Below are positions 16,522 through 25,391 of a stretch of 64,000 nt of DNA, piece after piece (within the stretch, counting starts at the first letter, position 1; each line of letters opens with the position of its first letter). Source of the DNA: Streptomyces rubrogriseus. Lineage in GTDB: Bacteria > Actinomycetota > Actinomycetes > Streptomycetales > Streptomycetaceae. The stretch is from assembly GCF_027947575.1 (NCBI RefSeq), contig NZ_CP116256.1:7998001-8062000 (forward strand). The letters are read 5' to 3'. A model generated the notes under the pieces. The model was not told where the DNA came from. It did not search any database and saw nothing but the letters and a program-made list of their open reading frames with translations. Both the position numbers and the translations under genes were made by a program.

Positions 16522-17466
16522 GTGCTGGAAGAAGTCGAGCGCTGGCTGAACGCACGCTCCTGGTCGGCCGCGGACCGGCCGGTCCAGCACCTTCTGTCCG
16601 CCAAGCACGCCACCGGGCAGTCGGTCAGCGTGGTGCTGCCCGCGCTGGACGAGGAGGCGACGGTCGGCGACATCGTCTCGGTGATCCGCCGGGAGCTGGT
16701 GCTCGGGGTCCCGCTCGTCGACGAGATCGTGGTCGTGGACTCCGGGTCGAGCGACCGCACGTCCGAGGTGGCCGCTGCGGCCGGGGCGCGCGTCGTCCAC
16801 CGGGACGCGATCCTGCCCCGCATCCCCGCCGTGCCCGGCAAGGGCGAGGTGCTGTGGCGTTCGCTGCTGGTCACCGGCGGGGACATCGTCTGCTTCGTCG
16901 ACGCGGACCTGCGCGAGTTCTCCGCCGACTTCGTCTCCGGGATCGTGGGCCCGCTGCTCACCGATCCGGACGTGCACCTGGTCAAGGCCATGTACGACCG
17001 CCCGCTGGCCGGGGCGGCCGGGCAGGGCGGCCGGGTCACGGAGCTGATGGCCCGCCCGCTGCTCAACATGCACTGGCCGCAGCTGGCCGGCTTCGTCCAG
17101 CCGCTGGGCGGGGAGTACGCGGCCCGCCGCTCCCTGCTGGAACGGCTCCCCTTCCCGGTCGGCTACGGCGTCGAGCTGGGCATGCTGGTCGACGCCCTGC
17201 ACCTGGTGGGCCTGGACGCGCTCGCGCAGGTCGACGTCGGGGTCCGCGTCCACCGCCACCAGGACGGGCGGGCGCTGGGCCGGATGGCCGCGGCGATCTA
17301 CCGCACCGCCCAGCTCCGGCTGGCCCGCGGCCACCTGGTGCGCCCGGCCCTCACCCAGTTCGAGCGGGGCGTCGACGGCTTCGAGCCGCGCACCTACGCC
17401 GTCGACACCGAGGAACGGCCGCCGATGACGGAGATCGCGGAGTACGCGGCCCGGAGGGTGGCCTAG
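16522..17466 (+). CDS. gpgS: Glucosyl-3-phosphoglycerate synthase (GT-A glycosyltransferase)
   Basis: A 314-residue retaining glycosyltransferase of the GT81/GpgS type, which makes glucosyl-3-phosphoglycerate from a nucleotide-glucose and 3-phosphoglycerate. Present are SVVLPALDEEATVGDIVSVI near residue 42, VVDSGSSDRTSEVA near 72, the metal motif FVDADLREF near 125, and the family block HWPQLAGFVQPLGGEYAARR near 185. GTG 16522 has the best ribosome site; ATG 16486 would add 12 residues. Neighbouring otsA and otsB suggest osmolyte or storage-glucoside synthesis. A cognate phosphatase is not obvious here. Confidence 0.85.
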   Translation: MLEEVERWLNARSWSAADRPVQHLLSAKHATGQSVSVVLPALDEEATVGDIVSVIRRELVLGVPLVDEIVVVDSGSSDRTSEVAAAAGARVVHRDAILPRIPAVPGKGEVLWRSLLVTGGDIVCFVDADLREFSADFVSGIVGPLLTDPDVHLVKAMYDRPLAGAAGQGGRVTELMARPLLNMHWPQLAGFVQPLGGEYAARRSLLERLPFPVGYGVELGMLVDALHLVGLDALAQVDVGVRVHRHQDGRALGRMAAAIYRTAQLRLARGHLVRPALTQFERGVDGFEPRTYAVDTEERPPMTEIAEYAARRVA

Positions 17467-17489
17467 GCACCGGAAACGGCCCACGGGGC

Positions 17490-18197
17490 TCAGCCGGAGA
17501 CGCCGTCCGACCAGCGCCACCTGCCGCCGGAGTCCAGCTCGCAGGTCAGGTACTCGCCGCCGCGGCCGTGAGTGCTCAGGCCCCGGTGCTTCTTGGCGCA
17601 GAACTGGCCGTCGGCGTAGCAGTTGCCCGCGGGGCTCATCAGCTCGCAGGCGCCGGTGCCGCCGTCCCCGGTGCCGCCGCTGGTTCCGCCGGTACCGCTG
17701 TCCCGGGTCTTCGACGGCTCGGGGGCCGGCTCCGGCGTGTGCAGCAGGCGCCCGGCGCAGTCGCGGCCGTCGCGGGGGACGGTGAAGGTCACGGCGCCGG
17801 AGCCGCCGCTCTGCTCGCAGATCTTCTCGCCGCTGCCCCAGGAGGAGGCCCGCTGCCCGCTGCCCTGGAGGCGCACGGTGTAGCTGACGTGCGCCTTCTC
17901 GGCGGCGCTGACGGCCGCCCCGATGCTGCCGCCGGTGAGGTCCGGCAGCGTGACGGCGGTGGGGGTGGGGGTGGGGGTGGGAGTCGGGGTCTCGGTGCTG
18001 GCGGACGCCTCGGGAGTGGGGCTGCCGCTCGGCGTGGCGGTGTCGGAGGCGGAGGCGGTGGCCTTGGCGGGGGCCTCGTCCGCGGTGGCGCTCGCGTCGC
18101 CGTCCCCGCAGCCGGCCAGGGCCAGCGCGGAGGCCGCGATCAGTGCCGCCGTGCCCGCGAGTCTGCTCGTGCGCCGGTGCCGTGTGCGTATGGGCAT
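17490..18197 (-). CDS. Secreted lipoprotein with a PASTA-like domain
   Basis: A 235-residue predicted lipoprotein. A basic N terminus and hydrophobic stretch end in the lipobox LALAGC near residue 29. A Ser/Thr/Pro linker with a TPTPTPTPT run is followed by a PASTA-like segment (VTLPDLTGGSIGAAVSAAEKA), a Gly/Thr linker and a C-terminal Cys-rich part (CELMSPAGNCYADGQFC). It would sit on the outer face of the membrane and might contact peptidoglycan. ATG 18197 has a GGGGGGTGGG ribosome site. It is divergent from otsA. Function unknown. Confidence 0.75.
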   Translation of the reverse strand: MPIRTRHRRTSRLAGTAALIAASALALAGCGDGDASATADEAPAKATASASDTATPSGSPTPEASASTETPTPTPTPTPTAVTLPDLTGGSIGAAVSAAEKAHVSYTVRLQGSGQRASSWGSGEKICEQSGGSGAVTFTVPRDGRDCAGRLLHTPEPAPEPSKTRDSGTGGTSGGTGDGGTGACELMSPAGNCYADGQFCAKKHRGLSTHGRGGEYLTCELDSGGRWRWSDGVSG

Positions 18198-18343
18198 GGT
18201 GCGCCCACCCCCCAGAAAGTTGAAATGTGCACCGCACATCCTCAACCTGTTCACACTTCCCGCACAAGCTCCGTGACCGAATCGCCGTCGGGGTGACACG
18301 GGGAAACGTTTGAGGTGCGAGGGGCCGGGCTAGGTTGAGGCGT

Positions 18344-19732
18344 ATGGCTTCAAGCTTCGGTGCTGCTCAGGTGCTGGTCGCCTCCAACCGGGGGCCGGTC
18401 TCGTACGAGGTGCGGGAGGACGGGTCGCTGCACGCCAAGCGGGGCGGTGGCGGGCTCGTGTCGGGACTGTCGGCCATCGGGCCCGACGCGGGGGCGCTGT
18501 GGGTGTGCTCGGCGCTGTCCGACGGGGACCGCGAGGCGGTGCGGCGCGGGGTCGGCGAGGACGGCGTACGGATGCTGGACGTGCCGGCCGACGTGCACGC
18601 GGACGCGTACAACGGGATCGCCAACTCGGTGCTGTGGTTCGTGCACCACATGCTCTACCAGACGCCCCTGGAGCCGGTCTTCGACGCGGAGTTCCGGCGG
18701 CAGTGGGCCTCCTACGAGGCGTACAACCGGGCCTTCGCCGAGGCGCTGGCCGAGGAGGCGGCCGAGGGCGCGGTCGCGGTCGTGCAGGACTACCACCTGA
18801 CGCTGGTGCCGGGGATGCTGCGCGAGCTGCGTCCGGATCTGCGCATCGGCCACTTCTCGCACACGCCCTGGGCCCCGGTCGACTACTTCCGGCTGCTGCC
18901 GGACGACATCGCCGAGCAGGTGCTGCGCGGGATGCTCGGCGCCGACCGGCTCGGCTTCCTCACCCGGCGCTGGGCCGACGCGTTCACCGCCTGCTGCGAC
19001 GCCGTGGTGGGCGGGCTCGGCGGCACGGAGATCGGCGTGCACGGGCTCGGCGCCGACGGGGACTTCCTGCGGGGGCGCTCGCACGAGGCCGACGTCGAGG
19101 AGCGGATGGCGGAGCTGCGGGAGCAGATCGGGGAGGGCCGCCGCACCATCGTGCGGGTGGACCGCACCGAGCTGTCCAAGAACATCGTGCGCGGTCTGCT
19201 GGCCTACCGGGAGCTGCTGGCCGGGCGGCCGGAGTGGCGCGAGCGGGTCGTGCACGTCGCGTTCGCCTACCCCTCGCGGCAGGACCTCGCCGTGTACCGG
19301 GAGTACACGGCCGAGGTGGAGCGGGTCGCGAACGCGGTCAACGAGGAGTTCGGGACGCCGGGGTGGACGCCGGTCGTGCTGAATCTCAAGGACGACTTCG
19401 CGCGGTCGCTGGCGGCGTACCGGCTGGCGGACGTGGCACTCGTCAACCCCGTCCGGGACGGGATGAACCTGGTCGCGAAGGAGGTGCCGGTCGTCTCCGA
19501 CGCGGGGTGCGCGCTGGTGCTGTCGCGGGAGGCGGGCGCGTACGAGGAGCTGGGCGAGGACGCGGTGGTGGTCAACCCGTACGACGTGGTGGGCACGGCG
19601 GACGCGCTGCACGCGGCGCTCGGCCTGCCGGCGGGGGACCGGGCCGAGCGCTCGAAGCGGCTGGCGGCCGCCGGCACCGCGCTGCCCCCGGCCCGGTGGT
19701 TCCTGGAGCAGCTGGAGGCGCTGCGGGGCTGA
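18344..19732 (+). CDS. otsA: Trehalose-6-phosphate synthase
   Basis: A 462-residue GT20 enzyme joining a nucleotide-glucose and glucose-6-phosphate to trehalose-6-phosphate. Family signatures: LVASNRGPVSYEV at residue 7, the GGGLVSGL loop near residue 32, VQDYHLTLVPGMLRELRPD near 148, FSHTPWAPVDYFRLLP near 170, DRTELSKNIVRGLLAYREL near 273 and DGMNLVAKEVPVV near 370. ATG 18344 is chosen over an upstream TTG. OtsB is encoded 1.5 kb away on the other strand, which gives a complete OtsAB route to trehalose. Confidence 0.95.
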   Translation: MASSFGAAQVLVASNRGPVSYEVREDGSLHAKRGGGGLVSGLSAIGPDAGALWVCSALSDGDREAVRRGVGEDGVRMLDVPADVHADAYNGIANSVLWFVHHMLYQTPLEPVFDAEFRRQWASYEAYNRAFAEALAEEAAEGAVAVVQDYHLTLVPGMLRELRPDLRIGHFSHTPWAPVDYFRLLPDDIAEQVLRGMLGADRLGFLTRRWADAFTACCDAVVGGLGGTEIGVHGLGADGDFLRGRSHEADVEERMAELREQIGEGRRTIVRVDRTELSKNIVRGLLAYRELLAGRPEWRERVVHVAFAYPSRQDLAVYREYTAEVERVANAVNEEFGTPGWTPVVLNLKDDFARSLAAYRLADVALVNPVRDGMNLVAKEVPVVSDAGCALVLSREAGAYEELGEDAVVVNPYDVVGTADALHAALGLPAGDRAERSKRLAAAGTALPPARWFLEQLEALRG

Positions 19733-19738
19733 CGCGGG

Positions 19739-20221
19739 CTACTTGTCCTGGACCGGCGGGCAGGTGCCGGTCTCCTCGCCGACGGAGTTGATCTCGGCGT
19801 TCGGCCGCGGGTCACCGGCGTAGTTCAGCTGGTCCGTGCACTTGACCCCGTCTTCCTTCGGGGTGCCGGAGGACGGGGTGCCCGGCTGCGGCTCGGGGCA
19901 GGTGCCGGTGTCCGCGCCGATGGAGTTGATCTCGGCGTTCGGCCTCGGGTCACCGGCGTAGTCCAGCCGGTCCGTGCACTTCTCCCCCGCCCCCTGGTCC
20001 GGCTTCGACTCCGCCGGGGGCTGCGAGGACGCGCCGCCGGTGCCGGTCCCGTCGTCCGCGGTGGGGGGCTGTGCGGTGCTCGTCGCGGTCGCGGTCGCGG
20101 CGGGGGCGGCGCCCTCGTCGGTGCCGCCGTTCCCGCCGTCGCCGCCGGTGCCGCAGGCGGTCAGCGCCAGGCCGAGGGCCACGGCGGCGAGGGCGAGCAT
20201 CGGGGTCTTCCGAGCGGACAT
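19739..20221 (-). CDS. Lipoprotein with an internal duplication
   Basis: A 160-residue predicted lipoprotein; the lipobox LALTAC follows a hydrophobic segment near residue 22. After a low-complexity Gly/Ala/Thr/Pro linker, two copies of a 28-residue module are seen: both start CTDxLxYAGDPRPNAEIN and end TGTCP, separated by a Pro/Gly/Ser spacer. Each module has two Cys, probably disulfide-linked. Function unknown; no homologous family is recognised. It converges with otsA, leaving a 6-base gap. Confidence 0.72.
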   Translation of the reverse strand: MSARKTPMLALAAVALGLALTACGTGGDGGNGGTDEGAAPAATATATSTAQPPTADDGTGTGGASSQPPAESKPDQGAGEKCTDRLDYAGDPRPNAEINSIGADTGTCPEPQPGTPSSGTPKEDGVKCTDQLNYAGDPRPNAEINSVGEETGTCPPVQDK

Positions 20222-20360
20222 GGCGGGTTCCTCCACGGTCGTGGGCCTCACTGAGCAGGCCTTACGGCGTGCAAGACAGCGGGGGCGGCGGACCGGGTTG
20301 CCCCGCCCCCGGTGTCCGGACACGCCTGTGACAGGCGGGGGAACCGGTCGTGACGTTGTC

Positions 20361-21233
20361 TCAGGCCAGCCGGCGCGCGAGGGCCGCCAGCAGGGCCACC
20401 ACTCCGGCGGGGCCGGGCACCTCGACGTCCGCGCGTTTCCTCAGCTCCGTCACCTCGTCGCTGCCGCTGCAGACCAGCAGGCCCGGAGTGCCCTCGGTGC
20501 GGAGGGTGTCGACGGCCGCGTAGGCCGGGAGGTCCCCGAGGTCGTCACCGGCGAAGAGGACGCAGGCGGCGTCGAGGGAGTGGACGTACGACCGCAGCGC
20601 CGCGCCCTTGTCCATGCCGGGTGGGCGCAGTTCCAGGACCATGCGGCCCGGCTCGACGATCAGGCCGTGCCGGGAGGCCAGGCCGGTGAGCGGGGCGCGC
20701 AGGGTGTCGAAGGCGGCCTGCGGGTCGGGGGCGCGGCGGGTGTGGACGGCGACCGCGTGGCCCTTGTCCTCCGTCCAGGTGCCCTGCGCCGCCGACCCGG
20801 ACCGCTCAAGGAGACCTGGCAGCTCGGCGCGGACGGCGGCGACGCCGGGGTGCGGCTCGGGCGTGGTGAGGGTGTCGGTGGCGGCGTCCCAGCGCTCGGC
20901 GCCGTAGTGGCCGAGGACCACGAGGCGGTCCAGGCCGGGGACGTTCGCGAAACCGCCGTGGTGGACGGCGACCTCGGCGGGGCGTCCGGTGATCACCGCG
21001 ATCGAGGCGACCTTCGGGGCCAGGGCCGCGAGCGCCGGTACGGCGTCCGGGTGGGCGCGGGCCCGGTCGGGGTCGGGCACGATCGGGGCGAGCGTGCCGT
21101 CGAAGTCGAGCGCGACCACCGCGCGGCCGGGGTCGGCGAGGAGGGCGTCGAGCCCTTCGCGTCCGGCCGCCGTCGCGGGCGTCGGCAGGGGCGGTGGGGA
21201 GTCGTCTCGGGTGGAGTCCTGGTGGCTGCCCAT
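20361..21233 (-). CDS. otsB: Trehalose-6-phosphate phosphatase
   Basis: A 290-residue HAD-superfamily phosphatase producing trehalose. The nucleophile motif is ALDFDGTLAPIVPDPDRA near residue 42, followed by VITGRPAEV near 78, LGHYGAERWD near 107, MVLELRPPGMDKGAALRSYV (binding Lys) near 198 and AGDDLGDLPAY near 225. The N-terminal 25 residues are a disordered Pro-rich extension. It works with OtsA, which is transcribed in the opposite direction. Confidence 0.93.
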   Translation of the reverse strand: MGSHQDSTRDDSPPPLPTPATAAGREGLDALLADPGRAVVALDFDGTLAPIVPDPDRARAHPDAVPALAALAPKVASIAVITGRPAEVAVHHGGFANVPGLDRLVVLGHYGAERWDAATDTLTTPEPHPGVAAVRAELPGLLERSGSAAQGTWTEDKGHAVAVHTRRAPDPQAAFDTLRAPLTGLASRHGLIVEPGRMVLELRPPGMDKGAALRSYVHSLDAACVLFAGDDLGDLPAYAAVDTLRTEGTPGLLVCSGSDEVTELRKRADVEVPGPAGVVALLAALARRLA

Positions 21234-21409
21234 ACCGCGAACCTATCCCCCCGGGGCCGGACTCACGCGTCGCCCGCGGGCCCCGCCCCGCCGACCGGCG
21301 TGCCCGCGCCGCCGGGTCCGTCGTCCCGGTCGGCCCCTCCGTGGCCGGAGCCCCCGGCTCACCCGGCACGGGGCCCGGCCAGCCCGCACGCCCCCGAAAC
21401 TCCGTGCAG

Positions 21410-21432
21410 CCCGGCGTGGTGACCACGCCGGG
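21410..21432. promoter_or_regulatory. Inverted repeat between DUF3263 gene and otsB
   Basis: Eleven-base arms (21410-21420 and 21422-21432, arm CCCGGCGTGGT) around a single base. It could be the terminator of the DUF3263 gene or a symmetric protein site before otsB. There is no independent evidence for either. Confidence 0.35.
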
Positions 21433-21473
21433 GCGGGCGGTCCCTGCCCCACGTGGGCCCGCGCGGGGCGGCC

Positions 21474-21707
21474 TCAGCGGTCCGTGCGGCGCGACTGCCG
21501 TACGCGGCGCAGGCGGTTGACCGTCACCGGGTCGGTCGCCAGGGCGCGGGGGTCGTCGAGCAGGGCGTTGAGGAGCTGGTAGTAGCGGACGGGGGCCAGG
21601 CCCAGCTCCTCGCGGATGGCGCGCTCCTTGGCGCCGGGGCCGGTGAAGCCACGGCGTTCCAGCGCGAGGATGCTCCGCTCCCGCTCGGCCAGCTCTCCCG
21701 GTTCCAT
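21474..21707 (-). CDS. DUF3263 domain-containing protein
   Basis: A 77-residue protein matching the actinobacterial DUF3263 family: ERERSILALERRGFTGPGA, then KERAIREELGLAPVRYYQLL and DPVTVNRLRRVRQSR. The middle looks like a helix-turn-helix, so DNA binding is possible but unproven. ATG 21707 is used; an in-frame GTG at 21716 would add three residues. It follows the sugar-binding lipoprotein gene on the same strand after 36 bases, and it may be expressed with it. Confidence 0.85.
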   Translation of the reverse strand: MEPGELAERERSILALERRGFTGPGAKERAIREELGLAPVRYYQLLNALLDDPRALATDPVTVNRLRRVRQSRRTDR

Positions 21708-21743
21708 GTACGGCACCGTAACGCCCGCCGCCGACAGCGGCCG

Positions 21744-23009
21744 CTACTCCGCGCTGCCCGCCTTCATCGCCGTCGCCTGGATCTGGCCGAGGACCTCCTC
21801 GGGGCTGGCGCCCGTGGCGACCGCCTGGCCGATGCGCTTCTTGACGTCCGCGCTGACCGAGGCCCAGGAGGTCTTGCCGACCGGGTACAGCTCGGAGAGC
21901 AGCAGCTCGTCCAGGAACGGCTTGAGGTTCTCGTCCTCCGGCGCGGCGCTCATGGTCTGGGAGGCGGAGGTGGTCACCGGCAGCAGGTCGTACTCGCGGG
22001 AGAAGTCGAGGACGTTCTCCTCGCTGTAGACGAAGTCGAGGAAGTCGCCGATCTCGTCCTGGTGGCCGTTCTTCTTGAAGGCCGTCATCCAGTCGGAGAC
22101 CCCGAGGGTGTTCTTGCTCTCGCCGTCGATGCCGGGGGTGGTCACCATGCCGTACTTCACGCCCTTGTCGGACGCCATCTTCATCAGCGAGGGGTGCCCG
22201 TTGAGCATGCCCACGTCGCCGGCCGCGAAGGCGGCGAAGGCGTCGGCACGGTTGAGCTTGCCGGGGGCGACGGGGCCGGTGAGGCCCTTGCCGACCAGCT
22301 CGTCCCGCAGCCAGGTGAAGGTGGTGACGTTCTGCGGGGAGTCGACGGAGTAGGTGCCGACGTCGTCGGTGTAGCCGCCCTCGCCGCTGAGCATCCACTG
22401 CATCGTCTCGGCCTGCGCCTCCTCGGCGCCCAGCGGCAGGGCGTAGGGGTACTTCACGCCCTTGTCCTTGAGCGCCTCGGCGGCCTCGGCGAGGTCGTCC
22501 CAGGACTTGGGCGGCTGGACCCCGGCCTTGTCGAAGAGGGTCCTGTTGTAGAAGAGCACGCGGGTGGAGGCGGCGAAGGGCAGGCCGTACTGCACGCCGT
22601 TGACCTGGCCCGCGGCGGCCAGCTGGGAGACGAAGTCGGCCTGGACCGGGATGGAGAGCACGTCGTCGGCCCGGTAGAGCAGGTCCTTGTCCGCGTAGTC
22701 GGAGTAGGCGCCGATCTGCGCCATGTCGGGCGCCTCGCCCGCCTCGACCATCTCGCGGACCTTGCGGTCGACGTCGGTCCAGGAGTAGACGCTGACGTCC
22801 ACCTGCACGTCGGGGTTCTTGGCCTCGTAGGACTTGACCAGCTCGTCCCAGTACTTCTGGGAGCTGTTGTCCTTGCTGTCGCCGTAGTCGGCGGCGACGA
22901 GCTTCAGGGTCACCCCTTCGGAGTCGCCGGTGAGACCGCAGCCGCCGAGGACCGCCGTCATGCCCAGTGCGGACACCACCGCGATCGTTCCTGTCCTACG
23001 CCGCTGCAC
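21744..23009 (-). CDS. ABC transporter sugar-binding lipoprotein
   Basis: A 421-residue family 1 extracellular solute-binding protein. The lipobox VLGGCG follows a short hydrophobic segment near residue 24; then come LKLVAADYGDS, the ligand-domain segment YWDELVKSYEAKNPDVQV, YGLPFAASTRVLFYNR near residue 130, and FAAGDVGMLNGHPSLM near 245. No permease genes adjoin, so it may serve a transporter encoded elsewhere. DasR-like sites upstream and the divergent nagK-nagA genes suggest an amino sugar or chitooligosaccharide ligand. GTG 23009 is used. Confidence 0.88.
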   Translation of the reverse strand: MQRRRTGTIAVVSALGMTAVLGGCGLTGDSEGVTLKLVAADYGDSKDNSSQKYWDELVKSYEAKNPDVQVDVSVYSWTDVDRKVREMVEAGEAPDMAQIGAYSDYADKDLLYRADDVLSIPVQADFVSQLAAAGQVNGVQYGLPFAASTRVLFYNRTLFDKAGVQPPKSWDDLAEAAEALKDKGVKYPYALPLGAEEAQAETMQWMLSGEGGYTDDVGTYSVDSPQNVTTFTWLRDELVGKGLTGPVAPGKLNRADAFAAFAAGDVGMLNGHPSLMKMASDKGVKYGMVTTPGIDGESKNTLGVSDWMTAFKKNGHQDEIGDFLDFVYSEENVLDFSREYDLLPVTTSASQTMSAAPEDENLKPFLDELLLSELYPVGKTSWASVSADVKKRIGQAVATGASPEEVLGQIQATAMKAGSAE

Positions 23010-23056
23010 CCTGTTCCCCAACCCTGACTGCTCGTTCGCGCGTTCGCTTACCGGAT

Positions 23057-23090
23057 TAAGGTCTACACCACCGCAGTGGACTAGACCTCT
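23057..23090. promoter_or_regulatory. Two adjacent DasR-responsive-element-like sites
   Basis: AGTGGACTAGACCTCT at 23075-23090 matches the DasR consensus AGTGGTCTAGACCACT at 14 of 16 positions, and GGTCTACACCAC at 23060-23071 matches its core at 11 of 12. Both lie between the sugar-binding lipoprotein gene and nagK-nagA, as expected for GlcNAc-phosphate-responsive repression of both directions. Confidence 0.75.
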
Positions 23091-23117
23091 CCCGGGTGTA
23101 CGGGCCACACTGTCCCC

Positions 23118-24128
23118 GTGAGACATGTCATCGCCCTCGATGTGGGCGGCACCGGGATGAAGGCCGCCCTGGCGGGGCCTGGGGGCGAGCTGCTGCACCA
23201 GGCACGCCGGGCAACCGGCCGCGAGCGGGGACCCGAGGCGGTCGTCGCGGGCATCCTGGACTTCGCCGCCGAGCTGCGGGCCTACGGCGCGGACCGGTTC
23301 GGCGAGCCGGCCCGCGCCGCCGGCGTCGCGGTCCCCGGCATCGTCGACGCCGAGCGCGGCGTCGCCGTGTACGCGGCCAACCTCGGCTGGCGCGACGTGC
23401 CGCTGCGGACGCTGCTCGGCGAACGGCTCGGCGGTATTCCGGTCGCCCTCGGCCACGACGTGCGCACCGGCGGCCTCGCCGAGGGCCGGATCGGGGCCGG
23501 TCAGGGCGCCGACCGGTTCCTGTTCGTGCCGCTGGGCACCGGGATCGCGGGCGCCATCGGCATCGACGGCCGGGTCGAGGCGGGCGCCCACGGCTTCGCG
23601 GGCGAGATCGGCCACGTCGTCGTGCGCCCCGGCGGCATCGCCTGCCCGTGCGGTCAGCGCGGCTGCCTGGAGCGCTTCGCCTCCGCGTCGGCGGTCAGCC
23701 AGGCGTGGGCCCAGGCCTGCGGCGACCCCGGGGCGGACGCGGCCGACTGCGCCAAGGCCGTCGAGTCGGGGGACGCCCGCGCGCTCGCCGTGTGGCAGGA
23801 CGCCGTGGACGCGCTCGCCGACGGGCTGGTCACCGCGCTCACCCTGCTGGACCCACGCGTCCTGATCATCGGTGGCGGCCTCGCCGAGGCGGGGGAAACC
23901 TTGTTCACACCGCTGCGGGACGCCGTCCGGCGGCGCGTCACCTTCCAGAAACTGCCGGAGATCGTCCCCGCCGCACTCGGGGACACCGCCGGTTGCCTGG
24001 GTGCCGGGCTGATGGCCTGGGACCTGCTCGACACCGCTGCTCCGCCTGCTTCGCCAGCTCCGCCCGCTTCGACTTCCACAGCTTCCACGGCCGCCACGGC
24101 CGCGACTCCCCCGGAGGTAACCACCTGA
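23118..24128 (+). CDS. nagK: N-acetylglucosamine kinase, ROK family
   Basis: A 336-residue ROK kinase phosphorylating GlcNAc to GlcNAc-6-phosphate. The ATP motif ALDVGGTGMKAAL is at residue 6, LGHDVRTGGLAEGRIG near 113, GTGIAGAIGIDG near 140, HGFAGEIGHVVV near 158, and the ROK zinc motif CPCGQRGCLERF near 176. The last 45 residues are a low-complexity Ala/Pro/Thr tail. GTG 23118 is the start. Its TGA overlaps the nagA ATG by one base, and DasR-like sites lie upstream. Confidence 0.92.
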   Translation: MRHVIALDVGGTGMKAALAGPGGELLHQARRATGRERGPEAVVAGILDFAAELRAYGADRFGEPARAAGVAVPGIVDAERGVAVYAANLGWRDVPLRTLLGERLGGIPVALGHDVRTGGLAEGRIGAGQGADRFLFVPLGTGIAGAIGIDGRVEAGAHGFAGEIGHVVVRPGGIACPCGQRGCLERFASASAVSQAWAQACGDPGADAADCAKAVESGDARALAVWQDAVDALADGLVTALTLLDPRVLIIGGGLAEAGETLFTPLRDAVRRRVTFQKLPEIVPAALGDTAGCLGAGLMAWDLLDTAAPPASPAPPASTSTASTAATAATPPEVTT

Positions 24129-25273
24129 TGGCCCCAAGCAAGGTTCTCGCCGGTGCCCGGGTGGTACTGCCCACCGGGACCGTGGACGACGGCCGCGTGA
24201 TCGTCGACGGCGCGCGGATCGCGGACACGGCTCCCCCGCAGGCCGAGACCGTCGACCTGGCGGGCCACTGGGTGGTCCCCGGCTTCGTCGACATCCACAA
24301 CCACGGCGGCGGCGGAGCCTCCTTCGCCGGCGGCACCGCCGAGGAGATCCTGGTCGGCGTCGAGACCCACCGCCGGCACGGCACCACCACGGTGGTCGCC
24401 TCCGCCGTCACCGGCGAACTGGACTTCCTCGCCCGCCACGCCGGGATGCTCGCCGAGCTGGCGCAGCAGGGCGACATCGTTGGCATCCACTTCGAGGGGC
24501 CGTTCATCTCGCCGTGCCGCAAGGGCGCGCACGACGAGCAGCTGCTGCGCCACCCGGACCCGGCCGAGGTGCGCAAGCTGGTCGACGCGGCGCACGGGCA
24601 CGCGAAGATGATGACGCTGGCGACCGAGCTGCCGGGCGGCCTGGACTCCGTACAGCTGCTGGTCGAGCACGGCGTGATCGCGGCCGTCGGGCACACCGAC
24701 GCGACGTACGAGCAGACCGTGCAGGCCATCGACGCGGGCGCCACCGTCGCCACGCACCTCTTCAACGCGATGCCGCCGATCGGTCACCGTGCGCCGGGTC
24801 CGATCACGGCGCTCCTCGAGGACGAGCGGATCACCGTCGAGCTGATCAACGACGGCACGCACCTGCATCCGGCCGCGCTCCAGCTGGCCTTCCACCACGC
24901 GGGCGCCGCCCGGGTCGCCTTCATCACCGACGCGATGGACGCGGCCGGCTTCGGCGACGGCCGCTACCGGCTCGGCCCGCTGGACGTCGAGGTCACCGAC
25001 GGCGTGGCCCGGCTGGTGGAGGGCGGCTCGATCGCGGGCTCCACGCTCACCCTGGACCGCGCCTTCAAGCGGGCGGTGACGGTGGACCGGCTGCCCGTCG
25101 GGGACGTCGTCGCCGCGATCTCCGCCAACCCGGCGCGGCTCCTCGGTCTCGACGACAGGATCGGCTCGCTGGAGCCCGGCAAGGACGCCGACCTGGTCAT
25201 CCTGGACGACGCCTTCGACCTGGTGGGCGTGATGCGCCGGGGCGAATGGGTGGTCGATCCCCAACTGGGCTGA
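24128..25273 (+). CDS. nagA: N-acetylglucosamine-6-phosphate deacetylase
   Basis: A 381-residue amidohydrolase that deacetylates GlcNAc-6-phosphate to glucosamine-6-phosphate. The metal and catalytic motifs are VDIHNHGGGGASF near residue 57, HFEGPFISP near 125, AAVGHTDATYEQ near 188, THLFNAMPP near 210 and FITDAMDAAGFG near 265. ATG 24128 overlaps the nagK stop, which enforces coupled expression. With MurQ (4.4 kb) and NagK it forms the GlcNAc-6-P node that controls DasR in streptomycetes. Confidence 0.95.
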   Translation: MAPSKVLAGARVVLPTGTVDDGRVIVDGARIADTAPPQAETVDLAGHWVVPGFVDIHNHGGGGASFAGGTAEEILVGVETHRRHGTTTVVASAVTGELDFLARHAGMLAELAQQGDIVGIHFEGPFISPCRKGAHDEQLLRHPDPAEVRKLVDAAHGHAKMMTLATELPGGLDSVQLLVEHGVIAAVGHTDATYEQTVQAIDAGATVATHLFNAMPPIGHRAPGPITALLEDERITVELINDGTHLHPAALQLAFHHAGAARVAFITDAMDAAGFGDGRYRLGPLDVEVTDGVARLVEGGSIAGSTLTLDRAFKRAVTVDRLPVGDVVAAISANPARLLGLDDRIGSLEPGKDADLVILDDAFDLVGVMRRGEWVVDPQLG

Positions 25274-25391
25274 TCCGTCCCCGAGTCCGCTCCGGGGGCT
25301 GGGCCGACCGCCTCCCGTTTGGCATGATCGTGTCGTGGAGCACGGCTCCGCGGGCACACCCAGCCGCAGACGATCGGGGGAGGTCGGCACG

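Noticed and set aside
17950..17995. GGGGGT tandem run as a regulatory repeat
   Set aside because: It encodes the Thr-Pro linker of the lipoprotein in frame and is explained by the protein.
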